DNA of 64,000 bases from Morchella semilibera (taxonomy: Eukaryota > Ascomycota > Pezizomycetes > Pezizales > Morchellaceae): contig WBVU01000003.1 of the NCBI GenBank assembly GCA_009192285.1, positions 3,007,973-3,071,972 of the forward strand. The letters are read 5' to 3'. Below, piece after piece: positions 1-11,582 of the stretch. Below the pieces are notes generated by a model. That model was not told where the DNA came from and searched no databases. It saw only the letters and a list, made by a program, of their open reading frames with translations. The first letter of the stretch is position 1. Each line of letters starts with the position of its first letter. Position numbers and translations under genes: made by a program.

Positions 1-344
1 ACAGGAGGGCCGAAGCCAAAGTAATATATTGCTTAACAGAAAGAAGACGTTGCCTAGAGAGGCAGAAACATAGGAAAGAATACACACTATATATACAACT
101 TCCCCGTCACACCGCTGACTCATAACCATAGAATCCCATAGAATCTCCCCCACTCCCGTACCACCCATACTATTCCCAATACTCATACCTCTAGCCCGAT
201 ACTACCCCATCCTTCCTAGCGCTTACATTCTATCACCCGAGCTCCTTCCCAATCCATCATTCTTCTTCCGACATCGACCGATACTATCCAACAACCCTGT
301 TCCGGAGACGTCTTGGCGGAAGACGAGGTACAGGAGGCGGAGCC

Positions 345-740
345 GTGATATTACGTAATGGTCGCAAATGCTCTTTAAACCCTCGATCTCTTAAGCGACC
401 AGTTATTAGTCTCCTCTCCGATGAAGAAGACAACAGCAGCAATAGTCATTCTCCACCTCAACAAAACATCAAACGATTCCTACAAGATAAAGAAATCAAG
501 AAAGAGGAAGTAAATAAAGAAGGAGAGACCGAGGGAAAGAGAAAAAAATTTCTAAAGGAAATGAAATGCCATTTGGAGAGAAAAATGAGTTTCATCGACC
601 AGATTGAGATAGCTAAGTATGAACAGGAAACTATACGGGAGGAATACAAAAAACAGATTACCAGTTGTAAGAATCAGATTTCTAGAATAGATATGCTTGT
701 ATTGGAGCTTAATGAAGAGCTACTTAAGTTGGATCTATGA
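345..740 (+). CDS. small coiled-coil hypothetical protein, 5' end unresolved
   Basis: I do not recognise this protein. The frame is open from about 195 to the TGA at 738-740 but has no ATG until about residue 73 counted from 345 (which is a GTG), so the true start must lie in an upstream exon or the frame is degenerate. The stretch after 345 is protein-like: a basic start, an acidic serine-rich patch (SLLSDEEDNSSNS), then a Lys/Glu-rich half with heptad-like spacing that should form a coiled coil (IDQIEIAKYEQETIREEYKK and a leucine-rich end). The 3' flank has a TATAAATAAA-like element near 824-833 that could serve polyadenylation. It lies upstream of RFT1 on the same strand. It could be a real short gene, the last exon of a gene starting outside the window, or chance. 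Confidence 0.35.
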   Translation: MILRNGRKCSLNPRSLKRPVISLLSDEEDNSSNSHSPPQQNIKRFLQDKEIKKEEVNKEGETEGKRKKFLKEMKCHLERKMSFIDQIEIAKYEQETIREEYKKQITSCKNQISRIDMLVLELNEELLKLDL

Positions 741-1024
741 TAGTTTGGTCATGTAATTAATCAATAGTTCGCTCCTGGGCGTGACAGCATCGGCTCCCAG
801 CACCTGCGCGTCAACCCTAGTTAGTATAAATAAAGCTATGCTAAGGACCTTTCTTTATTTTCCGGCAAGTACTTAAAACCCAACCCATGACGTCGAGACC
901 CTTTGCGCCAAGCCACCCCTACCTGGTCCAAATTTGAGCCACAACACCTAAGGTCCGCAACACGTTTCCTCGGAGAACACCACCCGAACATAAGTTCCAA
1001 GGGCCCCATATCGACCCCTCAAAC

Positions 1025-2808
1025 ATGGCCGCAAAGGATCCAATACCCCCAAAACCCCCGGCAGATGCCGGCCGTCAATCCCTCCTCTCCGCATCTGCAG
1101 AGGGCGCCAAGTTCCTGATACTTTTACAGCTCTCCTCTCGCCTTTTGACCTTTATAGTCAACCAGGTTCTGCTCCGTTTCCTCTCCCCGGAGCTTCTGGG
1201 GATAAGTGTGCAGCTTGAGCTGCTCATGATCAGTGTCTTGTACTTTTCTCGGGAGTCTTTACGGACGGCGCTTCAACGACATGGGGGTGCCGGGCCAGAG
1301 AAGACCGGGAAGGGGACAAGGGGTAGTGGTTTACTAGAAGAGGGATCACCAGCTGCGCAGTCGCAGACGGTAGTCAACCTCTCCTTGCTCACTGTACCAA
1401 TGGGTGTTATTTTTGCGTCAGTGTTGGCCCTATTTTACTCGCGGAGCTCTGCTTCAACAGAGACGGCGGAGCAGCCATATTTTAGCGAGTCGATTGTCCT
1501 ATATGTTGTAGCGACATTGATAGAGCTTATTTCAGAGCCATGCTTTGCCCTAACGCAGCAGAAGCTCCTATATAAGCTCCGCGCTGGAGCTGAGTCGGCA
1601 GCTGCGTTTACCAGATGCGTGTTGACCTGTGGAGTGACCATTTACGCAGCCCGCGTTGCAAGGATTGAGGGCGGACTTGGTCCCCTACCTTTTGCATTAG
1701 GGCAGCTTGGGTACGCAATTGTGTTATTAGGCATCTACTGGCATCGCGTACTGCAGCTGTCTGCTACTGAAGGTTTCAGTATGGGATTGAAAGGAATTGA
1801 GTCCTCGTAAGTAGCCAGAGTGTCATCTTCATGGATTCTCACTCGGTGTTATATCTGCTAAGACTTGTTAGTTCCGGAGTAAATTACCATGTTTCTCTCT
1901 TCCATGCGCCTCTTCTTCGGCTCGCAACATCAATGTGGCTCCAGTCTGCGTTAAAACACGTCTTGACCCATTTTGATACTGTGCTCCTCTCCTCCCTCTC
2001 CTCAGCGCACTCACAGGGAACTTACGCCCTTGCTTCCAATTATGGATCTCTCATTGCCCGCATGCTCTTCCAACCAATAGAGGAGGCTTCTCGCAATCTT
2101 TTTGCGAAGCTTCTTTCTTCATCTTCTTCTAAGAAGCCATCAGCAGAGAGTGTAGCATCAGGAGCCAACATCCTAGCCATTATCATGAAGCTGTACTCTC
2201 TCCTCTCATTATTCTTCTTTTCTCTCGGCCCTCCGTTTGCACCTCTCGCGCTCAAGCTCGTTGCTGGCTCTCGATGGTCAGATGGCGAGGCAGGCGAAGT
2301 CCTAGCGAGCTACTGCTACTACATCCCCTTGCTGGCCATTAATGGTGTCACTGAGGCCTTCGTGCAGTCAGTTGCGACTGAGCGAGAGCTAGCGAAACAG
2401 AGTGGATGGATGTTTGGCTTCTCATTCATGTTTGCTGGTATCGGATGGCTCTTTTTATCTGCCCTAGGATGGGGGGCTAAAGGGCTCGTTGCAGCGAATG
2501 GGGTAAACATGGCGCTGAGAATTATATGGAGTCTAGTGTTTATTAGTGGCTATTTTGGCAGAAACGAGAGCGAGAAGGGGGGGGAGAAGTGGAATCTCGC
2601 TAGGGTTCTGCCAAGCGGGGTGTTGGTGGCAGCTTCGGTCGGAGTGGGTGCTATAGCCAGGGGCGTGGTGGCGAGTGAGGGTGGACTGATAAAAGAGATT
2701 GGTATGGGCGGTGCTTTGGGTGTAGGCCTAGCTGCGGTTTGCTTTGTGGCGGAGAGAGCATTTTTTGGGAAGTGTATTGAGATGTTTAGGTCCACACGCG
2801 CCAAGTAG
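1025..2808 (+). CDS. RFT1: RFT1, oligosaccharide translocation protein (ER glycolipid flippase factor)
   Basis: Rft1 is a polytopic ER membrane protein needed for translocation or handling of Man5GlcNAc2-PP-dolichol in N-glycosylation; it belongs to the MOP/MATE-like flippase superfamily. Model: exons 1025-1806 and 1872-2808, giving 572 aa, close to the 574 aa of yeast Rft1. The intron 1807-1871 (65 nt) has a GTAAGT donor, a CTAAG branch region and a TTAG acceptor. The family signature near the N-terminus is clear (LLQLSSRLLTFIVNQ, then LLRFLSPELLGI and YFSRESLRTALQR). The second exon opens with the conserved block MWLQSALKHVLTHFDTVLLS. Many hydrophobic segments follow. The start is the first ATG, followed by a Pro/Ala-rich tail before the first membrane helix. 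It is convergent with HFI1. Confidence 0.95.
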
Positions 2809-3909
2809 AGGGTGCTTTCGGGCCATAGACTTTTGTTTCCTGGTATTAGTTATCCCACAATGTTAGCCATTCAACTATGGACACTACCACCGTATATTTT
2901 TAGCACTCAATAGATCACTATACCATATCTCTGTATTCTAGTCACCTGAATCCCCGGGCCCTGCAAACATTCTTATCCCTCCGTTTGTCAATTGCCCCGT
3001 CTAGCCTTTCCAGTAGTAGTATGTGCAAAGCCTCCACTTCCACTAATTAGCCCTACCCGCTCTGCACCCCTGGGCCAGGGCGGGTCTGTTGGTGGCTGGC
3101 TGGCTGGCTGTAAGACTGGTGCGTTGTGTGTGTGTGTGTGGTGTGGTGTGGTGTGGTGTGGGTAGGGCCACGACCACGACTACCCCGTGCTGTGCTGTGC
3201 TGTGCGGTGCGGTGCGTGGGCTCGCGATATGATAGCATCACCTCCCGTCCGTCCCTCCGCTGGCTGGCGCACACGAAGTGGACTATAGCTAGAGAACATG
3301 TAGCCTTCCGGGAAGTATTTAGTCTTAGTCTTAGTCTACAGTGACAGCTGCCGTCTGCCGTCACTTGGCCTGCGGGCTCGGGGCTTGGGCCGTAGAGTGC
3401 GGCATCTATTGTAATATATACAACACTCACACACACTCTGGCAGCACGTGCCCCGATCATGACATATCACTCGTTACCCACACCGGGAGATCGGGTATGT
3501 AAGTACTTTATAGTATGTATTTATTGAATCTAAAAACTCTATTTCAAGACTCTTAGCGTGGTGAGTGGGGGAGCGTCCATCCAACTACTAACTACATGTA
3601 AGTAACCAACAGACCAGATTGGGAGGTAGGTAATAATGTAAATTTTTTTTATATAAAGAATAAAGAAGAAAAAAAAAAACTCCGATAATCCCCAAAGATA
3701 AGAAAAAAAGACCAAACAAACGCCAAGAGAAGGAGAAAAAAAGGTAAATATGATTTGGTGGAGGGTAGGGAAAAAAAACTATATACCATATCAATAGACC
3801 GACCGACCGACCGAAAGAATACACAAACTCCACATGAGAGGGGGGGGGGAAGAAAGAAAAAAAACCGAGGGAAAATAAAGTCCAGAGAGGGGGGGGGATT
3901 AGAGGAGGA
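2809..3909. other. convergent 3' spacer between RFT1 and HFI1
   Basis: About 1.1 kb with no recognisable gene. It holds the two 3' ends, GT-rich microsatellites at 3125-3217 and A-rich/T-rich stretches (3640-3690, 3840-3900). Open frames on both strands here are low-complexity His/Thr or Pro/Phe strings and do not look coding. Confidence 0.7.
3125..3217. repeat. GT, GGTGT and GTGCT microsatellites
   Basis: A (TG)n tract from about 3125 passes into about five GGTGT units (to about 3162). After a short unique stretch come GTGCT/GTGCG pentamers at 3187-3217. These are simple sequence repeats in the RFT1-HFI1 spacer. Confidence 0.85.
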
Positions 3910-5305
3910 CTACATGCCCACCGACAAGCAATCATCCAGCAGCCCCCTCAACTGCTTCTTATCATCCATGCCCGTGCCCTCCCACCCCTCGACATCCACC
4001 TGCCCGAGGTACTGCTCCTCGGCATCAACCTCATAGTCCCTCTCGAACCACCCGCCGGCCTGTATCTTCTTCATGCTCAGCGGCAGCTGCGCCAGCGAAT
4101 TGTGCCCCAGCCGCAGCGACAGCCGCATATCGTGCATGCTCAGGAGACGGCGCTCCGCCGGCGGCACCCACTTGCGCTTGGGCGCCAGCTTGCGGTACTT
4201 GTCCGTCTGCACGTAGTTTGGCCCGTTGGAGCGCACGCGCGAGATGATGGTCGACAGAATCTCCTTGACAAACATCTCGGCGGCGACGTTCATGAAGTTT
4301 GCGGCGTCGGCGGTGCAGCCGCCGGGGACGCCCTCCTCGTAGCAGATGGGGTTCATGCGTTGGCGGATATTCTCAATGTCGGGAAACTCGCCGGATTCGG
4401 AGGATAGGGGCATGGTGTAGCGGAGCTTGATCTCGGATTCCCAATCTGCGGCCATCAGCATCAAAACATGAATAGGCGGGGAGAGAAAAGGGAAAAGGGG
4501 GGGGGGGGTAATACTCGTCTTCGTAAGCCCTGCACTCATCGGTGGCAGCGCCTCCGGGATCTTGACCTGCTTCGCCAGGTGATATTCCTGCAGCATACTC
4601 CCCAACATATCCTCGACATCACCAAGCTTACCACAGCACCACCGTTAGCACCAGATAGCAAATATCAAAAAAACAACACTCACCTGCGAGGGCACCTCCT
4701 TGATCCTCCTCCTCTCCCTCGCCGAGATGGCCATCACCTCCTTCTTCAGCCTCTTCTCGTTCACATCGCCCGCCGGCATCTTCGCAACCGCGCTCGGCTT
4801 ATCGCTCGCCGACACCCACGCCGCCACGTCCGTCGGCGGCAGGTCGCGCATCGAGTTCCCGTACATGGCCACCAGCAGCTGGTTATGCATCCTGACGCTG
4901 GGCCCCTTGACGAACGGCCCAATGGCCCGCGTGAGCTCCTCCTGGTTCAGCCGTCCTACAAACATAATTCGGTCAGCACACCGCCACACAGGGGGGGAGG
5001 GGGGGAAGGACAAGAAACTAACCAGTGAGATACCCGCTCAGCGCCTCCTTATACACCGCCCACGCCTCCTTCCCCATCGCGCGCTTCAGCGCATCATACA
5101 TTGGCTCGAGATCGATCCTAGGCACCACAGGGGGGCCCGGAGGGGGCGGGGGCGGCGGCGCCTGAGCTCCTCCTGCCGCTGCTGCCGCTGCCGCCGCCGC
5201 CGCCGCTGCAGCTTTCGACGACGCCTGCTTGGTGGGGTGCTTTGTGCTCGCGGCGGAGCTGGACGACGGGCGGCTAGTCGGGGTTTGGGCCTCGATGTCG
5301 ACCAT
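3910..5305 (-). CDS. HFI1: HFI1/ADA1, SAGA complex core subunit (SAGA-Tad1 family)
   Basis: Hfi1/Ada1 (metazoan TADA1) is a histone-fold subunit of the SAGA coactivator core, acting in the nucleus at RNA polymerase II promoters. Model on the minus strand: exons 5305-5023, 4955-4684, 4626-4515 and 4445-3910, total 1203 nt, 400 aa. Introns are 67, 57 and 69 nt with GT-AG ends. The N-terminus has a poly-Ala run (about residues 32-44) and a poly-Pro run. The family core then begins at [17 protein letters not shown] and continues through [27 protein letters not shown] and [20 protein letters not shown]. The C-terminal half carries the histone-fold-like region ([19 protein letters not shown]) and [20 protein letters not shown]. 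The third intron has 12 C directly after the donor GTATTA. Convergent with RFT1. Confidence 0.92.
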
Positions 5306-5847
5306 TGTGACGTATGGTGTGTGTATGGGGGGGGGGGTGGTCGGGGGTGTGGTCGGGGGAGGGTGAGGCTGAGTGAGTGAGTGCTGATGATTGAAGTGAG
5401 TGAGTGAGTGCTGGTGATGGGAGAGAGCGAGTGGATGAGAGCTACGGGGGAGTTGTTGAGGTGAGGTCGGGATAAGCTTCGCGGGTTACCCGGCAGGGGA
5501 TGGACCGGCGGAGAAAGACTTTAAAAATGACCCGATCGGATGGAACGGACGGAGAACCAAACCTCCACGATCAATCATCAACAATCATCATCCACCACCA
5601 ACTCCCCCTTTAACAGGGAATCCTCCTGCTCAGTCAAGTCAAGTCCTCTCTCTGGAGGAAAATATTTGATATTCTGCCCTTTCCCTCACACATGCAGCCA
5701 GCTAAAAAAAAGCACAATATAAAAATAAAAATAAAAATAAAAAAAACCAATTCACAAATTACAATCCCCCCATATGAACTATTAAACCTAGCAATTACGT
5801 CAACATCACTATTCCCACATCCCCACCTTTCCCATCTCCCTACCAAT
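5306..5847. other. spacer: HFI1 promoter side and ArAE_2 gene 3' side
   Basis: About 540 nt between two minus-strand genes. Next to the HFI1 start it is G-rich on the plus strand (5326-5360). It then carries a GAGT-type imperfect tandem repeat (about 5366-5425) in which a block of about 27 nt is duplicated. An AAAAT-type A-rich run at 5700-5745 probably belongs to the 3' UTR of the upstream gene. No gene seen. Confidence 0.6.
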
Positions 5848-8800
5848 CTAAATCTCCAACATCTCCTCCTCCAACACACCATACAGCCTCTCCACCGTCT
5901 GGATGGCCTCCACTAGTCCCTCCGAGATCCTCCCTGTAACCAGCACTGTAAAAAACACACACACACGCACACATTAGCTTTCTACCTAAAATAAAAAGTG
6001 AGAAAACAAAAATAAAATACTCAAACTCACCATACGCATAAATGAGTGCAAAGTCCTCATCGCTCTCCCCCTCCGTCCCCCTCACCTGATCTCTATACGT
6101 AAACAGCTTCGCCAGCAACCGATCCCTCGCACGGTCTGTATTCGGCAGTCTCTCGGGCAGCGGGAACCCCAACCTGATCGAGCTGGCCAGCACGTAAAAC
6201 AGATGACTGATGCGCGCGCACAGGTCCACGCGCTCCTTTATCGTAAACTCCAGGATGTCGGCCTCGCGCCTGTTCGCCTTCGGGTCCTTCGTGATCATGA
6301 CGCTCATGCCGTGGAACGCATCCAGCATTGCCTGGTTCGCCGCGAGGATCTTCTGGTAATCTGCCGCGGGGAAGGGCCCCTTGAGGCGGAGCTCGTGGGG
6401 TGCCGCCGCCACAAGTGTGCCCAGGCGCAGGAGCGCCTTCTGTAGCTCGTGCTCCTCGTGGATGTTGTTGTACTTCTTGTCCGGCTCGCCCTCAATGAGG
6501 CAGTTGAGGGGATCGCGGCGCCAGATGAGTGCCATGCGCAGCCAGAGGACGCTGAGGCCGCGGCGGAGCTGGTGGCGCGCGCTGATGGGCCATACGGCAA
6601 CATTGACAAATACACCCCAGATGACGCCAACGGTGACGGCGACGAAGCGGTGGAGCACAATCTCGGTGATAACGGGGTCAACGCCGCCCTCGTCGTCATC
6701 GTCGTCAGCGTCGGCCATGGCGAGCGAGTATGCATAGAGCACGCTGAGGTTGTAGGTCAGCAGGATGAAGCGCCCAAAGGTCGCCTGCTTCCAGGTGAGG
6801 ATGATCCAGAAGCAGGGGATGGACACGAGCCAGCCAAAGACACTGAGGGTGTACGGGTTTGCCCCAAACGACTCCCAGGCGATGAGCGCGAGGATAGCAC
6901 CAACGATTGTACCGAGAACTCGGAGATTGCCAGAGTTGTTGGTCTGCCCGAGCGTCATGGACATGACGATCATGTATGAGACAAGCCCCCACTCGCCGCG
7001 CCAGTGGGAGTAGATCGGGCGAGTATACGGGATGAAAGCCGGGAGCGCATACACGGCGGCCCCAACACCGACCTTGATACTAAACTTGATCTCATCTCGA
7101 CGGAGCACACTCATGGCCTTCCACAGTTTATACGTAAACGGGATCTCCACCTCCGGCGCCATATTGGGTATCGTACTCCTCTGCTTCAACTTTGGCGCTC
7201 CAATCTCCTCATCGGCCCGCTGCCTCTTCGACGCCGACTTCTTCCAGAACTTCAGCCACTCCCATGTCCTGCCACCTTCCTTCTGCAGATGCTCCAGCTC
7301 CTCCAGCAGGCTCAGGAACCCGCCCATCTCCTCCGCAAAGTACAGGAGACAGATACTGAAATACCCGCAGCTGGCCGCAATCTCCTCCACGTCCGCCGCC
7401 TCGTCCATCGGCCGCTCCTTGGTCACGGCCTCGCTCTTGTACAGCGTGTTTAGCGCCTCGATGCGCGCCTCCGAGTACAACTCCACCGCCTTCTTGAGCG
7501 ACTCGCGGAACGCGGGGTTGACCTGGATGGTGTACGACGAGATTGGGTGCGAGGACGAGAACGGCAGCTCCTCGAGCATAAGATTAAGCGTGTACGCCAG
7601 CGACTTCATCGGCGGCCCCAGATGGTAAATAAACGTATCAAAGATCGTCAGTGGCGCCATGGTGTCCAAAGTATTGATACTCGCCGCATCGGAATCCGTC
7701 GCTGCGTCCGCCGACCACTGGAACGGCGGCTGCGCCGCCGGCTCTAGGAATGGCTCATGATCCGGCGGCGTGAACAGCTGAGGGCCCTCACTCGCCCTGG
7801 GCTGAGCGGCGGCGAAGGGAATGGTAGTAGCGGCAGTGGTGGCGGCGAGCTCCCGCGCCTGTGAGAGGAGGCTGAATTGTGTAGATGCGGCGCTGCGGAG
7901 ACCACCAATGTGCTGGGCGAGGCGCTGCATGCACTCGACAATCTTCTTCTCGAGGACGTATTCGCGCTCGGTGCCACGCACGTAGTGCTCGTATTTGGCT
8001 TCGCGCAGGTTCTTCATGAGGGGGACAAAGACGGTGCGGAGGCTGGTGGAGGCCTTGACGAATTCGGGCTCGAGAAGCTCTTCTTCGGTGCCGTTGAGGA
8101 AGGAACGGGTGATTATTGTTAGCTGGAGATTGATGTTAGCAACAGTGGTCCTCTTGCCCCTCGGGCTATTGGGGAGGGGGGGGGGGGCTTGCCATGTCGG
8201 AGAAGGAGTCTGTCGATTTGATCATTAGCTGCCGCAGCTCCGTGACCGCGCTTGTGGCCCAGACCGTAAAGGCCAAGAAGGAAGATATCGTGATGGCCAT
8301 TATAACAATTGTCGAGACCTGATAGATCTTTCCAAGGGTAAAGCCACCGCGTTGGACGTTCCCTGTAATGCCGTTAGGATACTTGGAATGGTAAGGTAAG
8401 CAAATATGGGGGGTGCGGTGCGACTGACCCTCTTTCGTCAAGATGGTGATGATCGCAATGGAGGCCAGCGAGCAGGCCACACTGACAGTAGGACTGGCCA
8501 TGGCCTGCTTGGTGTATCCAATAAGACCCAGGCCACCGGCACAGAAGATGACGAGGACGAGTGCATGGCCTGTAGAAATACCCAATCAGCACTTCAATCT
8601 GTAGATAGCTAAACGTCCAAAAATATATCTTTATATACCAAGCTCAATCATATCCCACTGCGCAAAGAGATTCGAGATCCCCATACTATATACACCCACA
8701 GTCAGTCCAGTCCCTCCGTTAACAAACACCACGCAAAAAGAGGGACACCACATACCTGCCGACGGAAACAACAGTGCTATACGCAAACGCGCATAAGGCA

Positions 8801-9566
8801 TAGAGTATAGCCTCAAACATACCTGTACCCGACTGTCAGCTTCATGTGGTAGCACTCGTTCGTCATGTACACACAAAACACACAGCGCAACACAGACGGA
8901 CGGACGGGTACCTACTGCCTGCAGACCGAGCTGTGGGGACGGAAAGATGTAGCGTTAGAAATTAATGTGAAATTAGTAGATTTATGGATCGGGTTTAGAG
9001 CCTAACCGGGATGAAAGTATACTATTATTAACATTACTAGTGTTAGCGTGCTACTATACTATAAAATAAGGGAAAAAAAAACTGGAAGGCCGATCATTGA
9101 GCTTACCTGCGCATGTCGCAACCTGTAGTGGTAGTGCAATTAAAGCGACAGACTGTTAGCCACACACGCCCACACCGAAGCCCTTCCCCCACAAAACTAC
9201 ATAACTAGTACAAAGCCCCGTTTACCAAGAACGGAGAGGATTGAATGGAATAGACAAACCATATGTTTCCCATCGTATTTCCCCAACATGGCCGCAATCG
9301 GGCTCACGAACCTACACCACGCCCACGCCGTATCAGCATCATATTCCTCCCCACCCATGTACGGGGATAAAAAAAAAACATGTACTAACGTAGCCAAGCT
9401 CCCAAGGAAATAGCCAAACGAGCACTTGAGCACCATGTGCCCCTTCTGGGTCCCGAAAAACTCCACCAAGCTGTCGAGAAACCCCCATAGCGCGCTCCGA
9501 CGGCGCCTCACGCCTCCACCGAGAAGCAGCGTCGTCTCATCCGCTGATGTTGTTGAGTTTGTGGCT
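5848..9566 (-). CDS. ArAE_2 / DUF2421 (BRE4-like) multi-pass membrane protein, N-terminal exon unresolved
   Basis: The family is the fungal aromatic-acid-exporter/FUSC-like group (ArAE_2_N plus the ArAE_2 or DUF2421 domain), with yeast Bre4 as a relative; substrate unknown. Minus-strand exons: 9566-9390, 9311-9260, 9122-9107 (16 nt), 8930-8916 (15 nt), 8822-8756, 8685-8639, 8569-8429, 8362-8193, 8122-6031, 5945-5848. All phases close and yield about 958 aa. The N-terminal half has a membrane bundle (WGFLDSLVEFFG, MVLKCSFGYFLGSLATFVSP, DGKHMVAT, ARSAGSMFEAILYALCAFAY). After a long soluble insert comes a second bundle (NNSGNLRVLGTIVGAILALI, LVSIPCFWIILTWKQATFG, VAVTVGVIWGVFVNVAVWP) and a helical C-terminus ending LEEEMLEI. 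The intron 8192-8123 is GC-AG. No in-frame ATG precedes 9566. An ATG at 9912 followed by a GTATGT donor at 9864 is a candidate first exon, but its phase does not fit the obvious acceptor at 9567. Confidence 0.85.
8123..8192 (-). other. GC-AG intron of the ArAE_2 gene
   Basis: The upstream exon ends SFSDM and the downstream exon begins LTIITRSFLNG; both are in frame, and the intervening 70 nt begin GCAAGC and end CAG. No GT donor is available nearby. A run of 12 C follows the GCAAG donor, and a GCTAAC branch-like site lies 19-24 nt before the acceptor end. Confidence 0.75.
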
Positions 9567-11582
9567 CTGTTTGGGAGATGCACGGGCCTTGATTAGCCAC
9601 AACATAACCTACTGGGGAAAGCGAGAGAGGCGGAGAAAGAGAGAGAGAGAGAGGGAAGGGAACAGACGTTCGGCCAAGTGTATAGTTCCGCGGTAGCTGG
9701 GTTGACGAACGGTGGATTCGCACACCAGTCGAGGGGATAATAACGGATGCCTTCCGCGCCTATTATGCGTTTGGGGACAACCTCACATATTAGTATTAGT
9801 TATCCCCGGCAAAGCCAGCGAGAGAGGGCGCGCGCGCGCGAGAGAGAGAGAGAGAGCGACATACGAGGAGATTCTTTGGACGGACGTGTTTCTTGCCCGT
9901 TGAGGACGACATTCTCCTTCTTCTTCCTTTTCTTGTTCTGGGTTGTGGTGTCGATGTCTAGTCGACCCAGGCAGAGGACGGGAGGAAAATATATATATCT
10001 ACATACAAGTACGCACTAACATATAGAATAGAATATATATTTCGATCGATCCCCCCCCCCCCCCCCTCCACCACCTCCCCCCAAGATCCGAGCAGGGGCG
10101 CGTTGCCAAGAGCGAACAACTTGCACTTTGGCGCTGCTGCGGTCTGGCCTGGCCTCGTGTGAGAGCAGATCTCCGGGGAAAGCATGGGCATGGCAGATGC
10201 GCCCCTCCTCAGTGCAGCGCAGCGCAGTGCAGTGACATTACATTAGTGCCAGTGCCAGTCGGAGTCGGTCCGGTCTTGAACAGATTCGGGGGTTGGCTGG
10301 CAGCAGCCGGGGGTGCATCTTGCGGGTGTTCTTCTACATGTGTGTGGTTCAATAGAGAGTCCCCAATTGTTTTGACTAGATATATGTAACTACAAGTAGT
10401 ACTACTGTGCTACCACTACAGGCTTTCCTGTCCTAACTAAAGCAATGAATGTGTTCTACTATTCGTGCCCTACTACCGGGGGGGGGGGGGGACGGCAATA
10501 TTGTGCATCTGAGAGATTTTAAACAAAAGACTGTTTTGTTTTTCCTTCCTCGCACTGAGGAGCCGTGACTGGTGGGGATGCGCGCGGTGGTACGGACATG
10601 GGCAGCTGGCTATTGGGCGCTGCGACGGGAGAGGCGCACACCCCGCATGCTAGAAACAGGTATGTAGATTAAATTAAGGAGCAATATACTTATGTATTCG
10701 GTTCGGGAGTTGTTTCTGAGTGAGGAGGAGGAGAGAGAGGGGGGGAGGTGGAGGTGAGGGGATATTATAATATGGCGCCGGATACCTTGGTGGTTAACTT
10801 CTAGACCCGACTACTGGAAATGGTTGTTGTTGCTTCATCGCGAGTGGTGGGCGCATGTCGCTTGGCGTTTTTAAGCTTTGGTCCGTGGTTACATCATGGA
10901 ATGAGCACGAGCTCTATCTCCACTCTATAATCTATAGGTCTATCTCTACTCTCTCCTCTATAATCTATAGGTCTATCTCTATCCAATATGGATGGCTTGC
11001 GCAACCAGAAAAACACACAGAGAGTTTCCCTCCATCTTCCCCCCTGGACACCCGAAAGGCTCTACAGGCCACCCTTAGGCCATATGTAGAAGTATGTATG
11101 TACATGTATCTACAAAGACCAAGCCCTGACCATGAAGGCGACGTGAATTGTGTCTTAAAAGGTCCCTTTACCTGCGTGAATTTCCCTTGCCGGGGTTATG
11201 ATACATGTATACACTTGGTCCTTGGGTGTGTTTCGCAGGTTGGGCAAATGAGTATATATTCAGCATGTTTAATTCCCTCACAATGTTTGAGATGTCAGTC
11301 AGTCAGTCAGTCGGCCAGTTGGTTTATCCGGGTCCGGTGTCAAACTTACGTGTGCATCTGTTTTATAAATGACGGTGATATCGCCGACCCCGTCCTCTTT
11401 CAGCAAATCCCCCGAATGTTGGAACCGAGTGATGGGCTATGAAGATTCGCAGCTGAAACCACAAACACAAACACACACTCATCTGCCGTATGTAGTTGAT
11501 ATCTACATACATTACACTACGTCGACACAAGAGAAAGAGAAAGAAACAAGAAAAGAGAGAAATAGAAATAAACAGGAGGTGT
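9567..11582. other. spacer between HIS7 3' end and ArAE_2 gene 5' region
   Basis: About 2 kb including the 5' region and probable first exon or leader of the ArAE_2 gene (CT-rich on its sense strand). It holds alternating GC then GA tracts at 9828-9857, a C16 run at 10051-10066, a G14 run at 10478-10491, a 26-nt direct repeat at 10923-10981 and two TACATGTA sites (11101, 11202). The open frame at 10855-11442 has no recognisable domain and spans the repeat; I do not call it. Confidence 0.6.
10923..10981. repeat. 26-nt direct repeat, two copies
   Basis: Two identical 26-nt copies, 10923-10948 and 10956-10981, separated by 7 nt. Each contains CTATAATCTATAGG and ends TATCTCTA. Confidence 0.9.

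Noticed and set aside
9567-9723. Extending the ArAE_2 protein N-terminus through the open frames just upstream of 9566
   Set aside because: The frames open at GTG codons, not ATG, and cross a CT-repeat typical of a 3' splice region.
10855-11442. 195-codon open frame on the plus strand
   Set aside because: No recognisable domain, spans a 26-nt direct repeat, mixed composition, and lies between two well-defined genes; not called.
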